A stretch of DNA of 59,710 nucleotides, taken from contig CALUKD010000023.1 in the NCBI GenBank assembly GCA_944321125.1, positions 1-59,710 on the forward strand, in the 5' to 3' direction. Positions within the stretch are counted from its first letter, which is position 1. Every line of letters starts with the position of its first letter. Under the pieces are notes generated by a model, which was not told the DNA's origin, searched no databases, and saw only the letters and a list, made by a program, of their open reading frames with translations. Made by a program: the position numbers and the translations under genes. Positions 53,020-59,710 of the stretch are shown here, one piece after another. This stretch comes from Candidatus Butyricimonas faecavium (GTDB lineage: Bacteria > Bacteroidota > Bacteroidia > Bacteroidales > Marinifilaceae).

Positions 53020-54105
53020 TCAAATTCCTCTCTCCATCAATTCCTTATAAATTCTCTCATATCCATCCACCATCCTTGAAATATCAAACTCTTGAGCTTT
53101 TTTCATACATCTATCTGCCACATCAAAATAATATCCTGCATCTTCTAATTCTTTAATCTTAGAAATTAAATCATCTAAATTGCCCGGCTCAAAAACTAAA
53201 CCGTATCCTCTAACAATTTCACCCAATCCTGCAACATCAGAAACAATAATAGGCTTACGCGCTGCCATTCCTTCAACTGCAGCCAGTCCAAATCCTTCCC
53301 AATGAGATGACATCACAATAATATCTGCAGCTTTTAGTAACTCCGGAACATCCATTCTTATACCAAGTAAATGTACTCTATCTTTCACACCCAATTTACA
53401 AATCAAAGCCTCCAAATCGGCCCTACGTTCTCCATCGCCGACTAAAAAAACATGATAATGTGAAGGTAGTAATGCAACTGCTTTAATTAACGTATCTTGA
53501 TCTTTCTGATAACGAAAACCTGCCACCATCAATAAAGTTTTACTATTCTCACCACTAATACACTTCAATAAAGGAGATGATATAGCAGATATATATTTTT
53601 GTATATCAATACCATTATACACCACGATTAAATTATCACGTTTCCACTTCAGATTCTGACGCAAACTTCTTTCTACTCCTTCCGAAATACATATTATTCT
53701 TGCATAGCACCCATACATCCATTTATCGAATGGTCGATACCACCACCAATTACGACGACGATTTGAAGTATTATGTTCGGTCGTACAAAGAATCACTGGA
53801 CACGCCACACTAGCTATCGCAATAAACAGTTGAGCCGCTGCATTGTGTGCATGAACTACATCATAATTACATATTATTTTACGTAATTTAAATATATGTC
53901 GCAGATCATATACAGAACCACCTATTCTCAAAGAAATAATTCGGATTCCTGTAACTTTCAAATTCTCTAAAAGCGGAGTGGATGTTCCGTCAAAAAGTAA
54001 CACATCAACATCATGCCCCCGATTGCGAAGCATTGGAGCAAGTTGAGTAATAAGTTTTTCAGCCCCTCCTACCTGAAGAGAAGTTATCACTTGCAAAATT
54101 TTCAT
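53020..54105 (-). CDS. glycosyltransferase 2 (GT4-like)
   Basis: A 361-residue GT-B glycosyltransferase: VGGAEKLITQLAPMLRNRGH at the N-terminus, HAHNAAAQLFIA and the EX7E motif in HWEGFGLAAVEGMAARKPII. A 102-bp gap separates it from the epimerase gene. The acceptor and donor are unknown. Confidence 0.88.
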   Translation of the reverse strand: MKILQVITSLQVGGAEKLITQLAPMLRNRGHDVDVLLFDGTSTPLLENLKVTGIRIISLRIGGSVYDLRHIFKLRKIICNYDVVHAHNAAAQLFIAIASVACPVILCTTEHNTSNRRRNWWWYRPFDKWMYGCYARIICISEGVERSLRQNLKWKRDNLIVVYNGIDIQKYISAISSPLLKCISGENSKTLLMVAGFRYQKDQDTLIKAVALLPSHYHVFLVGDGERRADLEALICKLGVKDRVHLLGIRMDVPELLKAADIIVMSSHWEGFGLAAVEGMAARKPIIVSDVAGLGEIVRGYGLVFEPGNLDDLISKIKELEDAGYYFDVADRCMKKAQEFDISRMVDGYERIYKELMERGI

Positions 54106-54150
54106 TTGTATACAAATTTGCCAAATAACACAAACAGCATCTATTTAGTA

Positions 54151-55260
54151 TTAATTTGCAGTATTTTGTGAATATATTTCGTCCAAAACGATACAAGTAT
54201 TTTTTATAGAATAATTCTTTAATAATTCCGAATTAGAAATAACTTCCCTCGATACACTACTATCTGCGACAATCGCTTCAGCCCAAACTTCAGGCCTAGA
54301 TGTAATATCCAAAAATTTTAGACTTGGCGTAAGAGCTACTTTTCGTGAAATTGTATCAGAAACAAAACATGGCAATCCTGCCGCCTGAGCCTCAATAAGC
54401 ACAAATGGCAAACCTTCATACAATGATGGCATAACAAAAACATCCATCGCTTGCATAATTTTAGAAATATCTTCACGTATCCCTAAAAATTTTATTGAAC
54501 CATCAAGACCAAGTGCTTTTACTTTTTCGTGCAAAAAGTCTCTTAATTCACCCTCCCCAACTATCAGTAACAACGAGTTCTTTCTGATCTCTTTTATTTT
54601 AGCAAAAACATCTATTAAATACACATGATTTTTAACATTTGTTAATCGCCCCACATTTCCAATAACAAATTCTTTTTCTATCTCCATTTCTCTCCGCACT
54701 TGACCACGAAGACATTCATTATAATGATATTCATCAAGATTTATTCCATTATTGATTATTTTACTTTTAGCTAGTACTGACGTATTACCATAAGCCCATA
54801 TTGCAGCACGATCCGAACAAGCTAAATAATCTGTTGCTATTTTATGGATAAATAATTTATTTAATTTATGTAAAATTTTATTATGAAACCCTCTTGTAGA
54901 AGAATTATGCGAATGCACTATTCTAATAGGTATTTTATATTTTTTCGCATAATATACAGCTGTTACTGAAGTAAAACTATTACCATTAAAATGCACTGCA
55001 TCATACTCCCTTGCATGTTCTTTAAAAAAACGATCTAAAGCACGCCAGTATTTTACAACGCCTGATTTACGTTCTGGAAGACGATATATCTTTGCTCCTA
55101 AACTTTCAGCCTCTTGATAATATCCATTTTCAATCGCTTGGGTAAATAACAAAAAATCAAACATGATTTTCTGTCGATTAATATTACGGAATACATTCAT
55201 TATAAATGTTTCGGTCCCATTTCTTGCTAATTGACCGGTAATTTGCAAAACTTTTATCAT
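54151..55260 (-). CDS. glycosyltransferase 3 (family 1/4)
   Basis: A 369-residue GT-B glycosyltransferase starting MIKVLQITGQLARNGTETFI. NVGRLTNVKNHVYLIDVF and YEGLPFVLIEAQAAGLP (with its EX7E pair) are typical. It lies 7 bp downstream of the polymerase gene. Confidence 0.88.
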   Translation of the reverse strand: MIKVLQITGQLARNGTETFIMNVFRNINRQKIMFDFLLFTQAIENGYYQEAESLGAKIYRLPERKSGVVKYWRALDRFFKEHAREYDAVHFNGNSFTSVTAVYYAKKYKIPIRIVHSHNSSTRGFHNKILHKLNKLFIHKIATDYLACSDRAAIWAYGNTSVLAKSKIINNGINLDEYHYNECLRGQVRREMEIEKEFVIGNVGRLTNVKNHVYLIDVFAKIKEIRKNSLLLIVGEGELRDFLHEKVKALGLDGSIKFLGIREDISKIMQAMDVFVMPSLYEGLPFVLIEAQAAGLPCFVSDTISRKVALTPSLKFLDITSRPEVWAEAIVADSSVSREVISNSELLKNYSIKNTCIVLDEIYSQNTAN

Positions 55261-55267
55261 ATTAAAG

Positions 55268-56656
55268 TTAATTTATAGCTTTACCTCTCTTAAATAATTG
55301 AATAAAAAAAATTAATCCTAGCACAACCACAAAAAAATATACCAAAAGCGTACAAAAAGTATTTAATCCCGATCGGGGGAGCATCATCAAAGGAAAAGCC
55401 AATGTGAACAATAGAGATTTATAAAATCGAGAACTAATAGCATATAATTCAATTCTGCTGAATATAAAACCAAACACGAAAGATAAAAATATAAATATTA
55501 ATGAGTATCTATTAGCATAAAGATAAATATCACTTAACACGGACCATCCTAATCCAAATCCTTTATAAAATAAGGAAGTATTGAAACAATATCCCATATA
55601 AGCAGGAAACGTTACATCATAAGAATGCAATGTTTCACCTGTCAACGTTGCATAAATTGACGAAACACCTGGAATTAAAGAATTAAAATAAGGTAAAATA
55701 GGATATTCTTCGATTAATCTTGAGGCATCAAAAATCATAAGTGTTATTCCTTGTCCTGAAATAAATGAAAGTAACATTTCCCAATCACTTAAAGAATCAT
55801 TTCCTAATTGAGCCGCAGCTCTTATAGAAAAAGAGAAAGCAAATAGTATCAACAAAACACCTACGACACAACATATCATCATTTTTTTTAGAGAAATTTC
55901 ATGTTTAAATGAATATATCCATAAAAGAATTAGCAGAGTAGTTCCAAATCCCCCTCTTTGCCCCATAATTATCGAAAAGATCGATTGAATAACATAGAGG
56001 AGTAAATATTTTTTTTGTATTCCCCGAGTTCCATAGCCATATGCTAAACCAAAAAAAATTAACATTAATACTCCCCACATTCCATTCCCTCCAGAATATG
56101 CTTCCGTTTGTTCTTTCAAATAAAGTGCAACATATCCCTCGGATAAAACTTTTGACAAATTCTTTAAACAACTATATACCACAACTATAGCTAGAAAATA
56201 AAAAGATTTATCTACGATATTTGCAATCGCAGCATTTGTTGTTATAGTCGTAGGAAAATCTAAAACTTTTTTAGGTTTATATAGACAAGAACAAATATAG
56301 CCGACCACACTAGCCCAGATAAAACCAATAACCAAGATCATTAATTCAATCTTTCGGGCAGGAGAAGCTGTATATGTAATAAAAAAATCCAATTCAAAAA
56401 TTTGGGCATTATATCCCAAAACTTTCCCAAAAAATCTACCTCCTATAAAAAGACCGAAAGTTAAAAAAAAGAGGATAAACGGGTTAATTTTAGAATCACT
56501 AATAATCCATATCGAATAAACAGAAAAAAGATAAAAACAAACAAAAATCCAAGCATAAATCGAATCACAAAAACAATGTATTGGAAGAATTACAAGAATT
56601 ATCATTCCAACCATGACTTCAATAATAAATAAATTTTCCTTCGTTGAATTTCTCAT
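55268..56656 (-). CDS. repeat-unit polymerase (Wzy-like)
   Basis: A 462-residue membrane protein with about ten to twelve hydrophobic segments and a larger loop near residues 300-355, fitting the O-antigen ligase/polymerase-like Wzy layout. GQRGGFGTTLLILLWIY and an Arg-rich inner loop occur mid-protein. It joins repeat units in the periplasm. An upstream GTG at 56668 is an alternative start. Assigned from topology and position next to Wzx. Confidence 0.75.
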   Translation of the reverse strand: MRNSTKENLFIIEVMVGMIILVILPIHCFCDSIYAWIFVCFYLFSVYSIWIISDSKINPFILFFLTFGLFIGGRFFGKVLGYNAQIFELDFFITYTASPARKIELMILVIGFIWASVVGYICSCLYKPKKVLDFPTTITTNAAIANIVDKSFYFLAIVVVYSCLKNLSKVLSEGYVALYLKEQTEAYSGGNGMWGVLMLIFFGLAYGYGTRGIQKKYLLLYVIQSIFSIIMGQRGGFGTTLLILLWIYSFKHEISLKKMMICCVVGVLLILFAFSFSIRAAAQLGNDSLSDWEMLLSFISGQGITLMIFDASRLIEEYPILPYFNSLIPGVSSIYATLTGETLHSYDVTFPAYMGYCFNTSLFYKGFGLGWSVLSDIYLYANRYSLIFIFLSFVFGFIFSRIELYAISSRFYKSLLFTLAFPLMMLPRSGLNTFCTLLVYFFVVVLGLIFFIQLFKRGKAIN

Positions 56657-56676
56657 GTGAAATGACACATCACAAA

Positions 56677-58209
56677 TTAATATATTCTAAACCTTTGGGG
56701 TATACGTATAATATCACAACGAAAAATAAACATCACCCCACCCAAGATTATTGAAAAAGGAATTATTGTAATAAAAAAATAGACTAACAACATTCCCATA
56801 CTCTCTGACGGAGTTATATATATAAATTTCACAGCATGCAAAGACAAAAGAAAAACAAACATACTCGTAAGAAGATGTTTAAGATATAGTTTGATATATA
56901 TTATTGTTTTCTCTTTTAACCCATAATGAAACAAAAAAAAGGGTTTCCAAAAAAAGACTACAATAATGAGACTTATCAACACTCCTAAAAGAATTCCATT
57001 TAGTCCAAAAAAATATCCTAAAAAAATAGAAAGAGAAATATTTATAATTGCTTCTGATATTGGAGCCCATATATCTTTAAACAAGCCAGCAGCATAAAGG
57101 TAGGTCTCCACTGTATGACGAGAAAGATTTATAAAAAGTATTCCTGTTAGAATGGTTAATGTTGATTGTGGCAATAAATACTCTTCGCCAAGCCAAAGAG
57201 AAATAAAGGGAGGAGTCAAAATAAACACTTCAAAACAACAAATAATTGAAAGAAAGAATCGCAAACTAAACATTTCTTTAAAAACAGCAAGAATTTGTAC
57301 TTTATTACCTTCTGCCAAAAGATTGCCAATCCCACCACTTATACTATTAAAAACAGCTGCCATAAAACTAATAATCCCCATTACAATCAACATATAGTTA
57401 CCATATAGAGCCACGACAGTCAAAGTTGTATAGGCATAAATAATCATAGGACTCGTTTGTGTTAAAGCAAATCCGGCAATTTTATGGAAAAACAACTGTT
57501 TCGTTTGTATTACTATCGTTGGATACTTCAGTCTTAATTCTTTAAAAGAAAGTCTCGAATGCTTTAAATAAGGATATGTATTTTTAATTACAACATTCAA
57601 TGCAATTGAAGCTATTACTGCAAAAAGACATTGAAGGATGAGCCACCAAAGATAGCCATTAGTAAGGTAACGAATCGCAAAAACTTGTGCAATAAGCATA
57701 ACCCCCATGGAGAGCTTATAAGAATATTGGATTTTATAATCTTTCTGATCAGCCGACAAAAGCACTTGCTTATAATTACAAAAATAACTCAACAATGAAC
57801 TGAATAATAAAACTCCAAATGAAGCATAAGCGTACCAAAGTGGAAGTTCCATTTTCTCAAAGATCCAAGGGAAAAAACAACTTAATATAGTAGCTGCCCC
57901 AATCATAAAATATGCAATATTCCGATACAATTTTCCTTGTAAAGTGATAATCTCGCTGATAGTTTCTTTGTCTCCATCAAAAAGTGGCTTATAAAGCGTA
58001 CATGCTATTGCCGCACCTACCCCTAATTCCGCCAAGTTTATAAATTGGAGAAGATTAGATGCTGTTGTATTAAGGCCAAGAATTTCTGTTCCTAGATACT
58101 CTAAAAATATCTTACGCGAGAAAAATTGTAGCACAAGATTCACAAAATAGAATCCCATAGCAACCATACTATTCTTTATACTTTTTGCTGTACGAGAATT
58201 AGTTTCCAT
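56677..58209 (-). CDS. polysaccharide flippase (Wzx-like)
   Basis: A 510-residue membrane protein with about fourteen segments, resembling the MATE/PST flippases: FFSRKIFLEYLGTEILGLNT and FINLAELGVGAAIACTLYKP near the N-terminus are family hallmarks. It moves the lipid-linked repeat unit across the inner membrane. It is the first gene after the regulators. Confidence 0.88.
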   Translation of the reverse strand: METNSRTAKSIKNSMVAMGFYFVNLVLQFFSRKIFLEYLGTEILGLNTTASNLLQFINLAELGVGAAIACTLYKPLFDGDKETISEIITLQGKLYRNIAYFMIGAATILSCFFPWIFEKMELPLWYAYASFGVLLFSSLLSYFCNYKQVLLSADQKDYKIQYSYKLSMGVMLIAQVFAIRYLTNGYLWWLILQCLFAVIASIALNVVIKNTYPYLKHSRLSFKELRLKYPTIVIQTKQLFFHKIAGFALTQTSPMIIYAYTTLTVVALYGNYMLIVMGIISFMAAVFNSISGGIGNLLAEGNKVQILAVFKEMFSLRFFLSIICCFEVFILTPPFISLWLGEEYLLPQSTLTILTGILFINLSRHTVETYLYAAGLFKDIWAPISEAIINISLSIFLGYFFGLNGILLGVLISLIIVVFFWKPFFLFHYGLKEKTIIYIKLYLKHLLTSMFVFLLSLHAVKFIYITPSESMGMLLVYFFITIIPFSIILGGVMFIFRCDIIRIPQRFRIY

Positions 58210-58243
58210 CAGAAAATATTATATATCTTGAGTACAACTTCCC

Positions 58244-58981
58244 TTATTTTTGTTTGCATTTTTCTCCATATAAAACGAACTCCCGCCTTGCTAAAATTTC
58301 AAACACGTCATTTATTGAATATAAATCTTTTAGCCCATTAAAACAAAAGTTCTCGATTTTTTCATTTTCATACTGTTCTCCCCTTCTCTTAATCTGAAAA
58401 TATTCGTGTTCTATAGCTGGAATTTGGATTTCGTTAAAAACATTTTTAAAAAGTATTAGTGCCTTCATCCAATATAACATTTCAATTGAAGTAAATATTC
58501 GATTTTGTCCTAATGTCTCCATCACAAGCCTAATAGCAAGCTGAGCCACATCTGTTTCTTCCGTAAAATAATAGCAATTACAAAGCAGTCTGCAAATATT
58601 CGGTGTACGACAAGGCAATACAATCTTATCGCTTCCCTTGGGAATAAGAATCTCATAGGCAGCATCCAACGCCACATCCACGAATTTCATATCCGAATAC
58701 AACAAGTAAGCATCCATCAAATCCACGACATACCCTGCACGAGTATCTACCGGAAGATCTTTATCCTTCAACAATTCCTGAATAACCCGGGCTATCTCTC
58801 GTATTCGATCGTGAATATCCCAAAGACTGCCATAATCGTCTTCTAACCATGGATACACCCGTACCATCGAGTAAACCGACAAGTAACCGTGCAAGAGTCC
58901 CGACAGAGACGAAGAGGGACAATCTTTCAACGCCAATCCAGACACCTGCTTGTACACTTCTCGAAATAAATTCTTTTCCAT
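58244..58981 (-). CDS. unrecognised protein in the UpxZ position
   Basis: A 245-residue soluble, predominantly helical protein (LRREFRE-like start MEKNLFREVYKQVSGLAL; helix pairs such as VVDLMDAYLLYSDMKFVDVA and LCNCYYFTEETDVAQLAIRL look TPR-like). It lies 9 bp after upxY, where Bacteroides loci encode UpxZ, an inhibitor of other loci's UpxY. It is about 85 residues longer than UpxZ and shows none of its sequence that I recognise. It could be a functional replacement, or a regulator of polysaccharide length. No membrane segment or motif is seen. Confidence 0.55.
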   Translation of the reverse strand: MEKNLFREVYKQVSGLALKDCPSSSLSGLLHGYLSVYSMVRVYPWLEDDYGSLWDIHDRIREIARVIQELLKDKDLPVDTRAGYVVDLMDAYLLYSDMKFVDVALDAAYEILIPKGSDKIVLPCRTPNICRLLCNCYYFTEETDVAQLAIRLVMETLGQNRIFTSIEMLYWMKALILFKNVFNEIQIPAIEHEYFQIKRRGEQYENEKIENFCFNGLKDLYSINDVFEILARREFVLYGEKCKQK

Positions 58982-58990
58982 TATTTCCTA

Positions 58991-59512
58991 TTACTCTATT
59001 TTTTCCAAAAACGAACTCGGTATATAAGACGTGGCAATAGATGCCACGCCATCCAATCGAATGACAACCCGCTTGTGTCCTTTCAAGCGTACCAGTTCCC
59101 CCTCCAGACCCGACAAAGGCCCCTTGATCACTCGTACCCGATCTCCCCTTTTCAAGTCTTTATTAAGCACCTCCACGCCATCGGTCGAGAAGTCTAACAA
59201 GAACATGAAATCTTCCATTTGTTTATCCGGAATAATCAATGAACAACGTCCTTCACGATCTTTCAAGTAAACAATATTCAACAAGTGATCGTTCAGTAAA
59301 GAGAAACTAGTCGTTTTATCTGTCCGGATAAAGATCAATCCATGAATTAGAATTACCCTAATCTTCTTTCGACCGAGTGGAGTCTCACGTACTCGCTCTT
59401 CCTGTGGCAGGTAATTTTCTACCCCTAACTCGTCTAGTTTCTTTTTAATGACCAATTCTTGATTTACACGGGTATAGGCGGCATACCAGTTTAATTTATC
59501 AGTCGTTATCAT
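58991..59512 (-). CDS. upxY: UpxY-family transcription antiterminator
   Basis: A 173-residue NusG paralogue: NusG N-terminal domain from LNWYAAYTRVNQELVIKKKL to about residue 105, and a KOW domain with RGDRVRVIKGPLSGLEGELV. UpxY proteins keep RNA polymerase from stopping early in their own capsule operon, acting at the 5' leader. It is the first gene of the operon. A leader hairpin lies about 50-95 bp before its start. Confidence 0.88.
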   Translation of the reverse strand: MITTDKLNWYAAYTRVNQELVIKKKLDELGVENYLPQEERVRETPLGRKKIRVILIHGLIFIRTDKTTSFSLLNDHLLNIVYLKDREGRCSLIIPDKQMEDFMFLLDFSTDGVEVLNKDLKRGDRVRVIKGPLSGLEGELVRLKGHKRVVIRLDGVASIATSYIPSSFLEKIE

Positions 59513-59564
59513 TGATTGTTTTTTAACAAAAGCTCGTGTTTATACCGGCAATTTCGAAGATTAC

Positions 59565-59607
59565 GACTCGACTGGATGCGCTTCGCGCACTAACCCTACC
59601 ACGAGTC
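59565..59607 (-). promoter_or_regulatory. leader hairpin upstream of upxY
   Basis: GACTCG (59565-59570) and CGAGTC (59602-59607) bound an outer stem, and TGCGC/GCGCA (59577-59581, 59585-59589) an inner one with a TTC loop. No T run follows, so it is not a plain terminator. The 5' leader of UpxY-controlled operons is where antitermination is exerted, so this could be the pause or recognition hairpin. Confidence 0.5.
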
Positions 59608-59694
59608 CTGATTTATTGCCATGTGTTCTACACGCTATACTTAAACAGCAATAACGCATAAAAGCTGTCTGCACAAACATCATTTCCGATAAAA

Positions 59695-59706
59695 AAACGA
59701 TCGTTT
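59695..59706. promoter_or_regulatory. palindrome resembling an invertible-promoter site
   Basis: AAACGATCGTTT is a perfect 12-bp palindrome about 185 bp before upxY. Its first ten bases differ at one position from AAACGTTCGT, a form of the Mpi-type recombination core (ARACGTWCGT) known from invertible capsule promoters of Bacteroides fragilis. The partner repeat would lie beyond the window. This is suggestive only, as short palindromes occur by chance. Confidence 0.3.
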
Positions 59707-59710
59707 AATG

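Noticed and set aside
1-59710. CRISPR arrays, tRNA or rRNA genes and insertion sequences
   Set aside because: No regularly spaced repeat-spacer array, no recognisable tRNA cloverleaf or rRNA segment and no transposase frame were found on either strand.

Overview
This window looks like the chromosome of a gut Bacteroidota of the Odoribacteraceae type, with Butyricimonas or Odoribacter as the best guess. The signs are a SusC/SusD pair with its own ECF sigma and FecR anti-sigma, TAnnTTTG-type -7 promoter elements, a capsule locus headed by a UpxY-type NusG paralogue, DUF6266 proteins, and a complete set of genes for fermenting lysine to butyrate. The genus is inferred from gene content; no marker gene (rRNA or similar) is present.

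Layout. (1) 1-3979, + strand: a palindromic intergenic repeat, then dsrC, a DsrM-like haem b subunit, a DsrK-like iron-sulfur subunit and a cysteine desulfurase in one operon ending at a strong terminator. (2) 4037-7240, - strand: a GldA/GldFG-type ABC transporter. (3) 7360-16018, - strand: an ECF sigma factor, FecR anti-sigma, SusC with an STN domain, SusD, a metallopeptidase-like lipoprotein that has lost its HExxH motif, and a FISUMP lipoprotein. (4) 16282-20118: kbl, an endonuclease III/MutY-like glycosylase, an exported flavodoxin and an AraC regulator. (5) 20386-35978, + strand: atoD-kal-kce-kdd-kdd2-kamA-kamB-kamC-kamD-kamE-atoA-thiolase-bcd-etfB-etfA, closed by a bidirectional terminator. 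(6) 36013-40938, - strand: a DUF4143 ATPase with 40-bp repeats across its start, a lysis-like cassette (two DUF6266 proteins, 3TM-type holin, amidase, small membrane protein), and an RteC-like gene broken by a frameshift. (7) 41105-59512, - strand: an 18-kb surface polysaccharide operon, read from upxY at the right edge to an aminotransferase at the left and ending at a hairpin near 40990.

How the genes work together. Region 5 encodes every step from L-lysine to butyrate: KamA gives beta-lysine, KamDE 3,5-diaminohexanoate, Kdd 5-amino-3-oxohexanoate, Kce (with acetyl-CoA) 3-aminobutyryl-CoA and acetoacetate, Kal crotonyl-CoA, Bcd/Etf butyryl-CoA. AtoDA then moves CoA to acetoacetate and thiolase splits acetoacetyl-CoA. 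KamB and KamC have no established biochemical role. The neighbouring SusCD locus has no glycosidase and may import peptides that feed this pathway, but that is inference. Region 7 makes a repeat unit that probably contains a uronic acid (4-epimerase plus dehydrogenase) and an N-acylated aminosugar. It also carries an unusual acyl-building block (FkbH-like HAD protein, two ACPs, two KASIII proteins, SDR, VOC and MBL-fold proteins), then Wzx, Wzy and three glycosyltransferases.

The most interesting leads are the KamB/KamC pair, the acyl module in the polysaccharide locus, the phage-free DUF6266/holin/amidase cassette, the Dsr electron-transfer genes without DsrAB in view, the unrecognised protein in the UpxZ position, and a palindrome at the right edge that resembles half of an invertible-promoter site.
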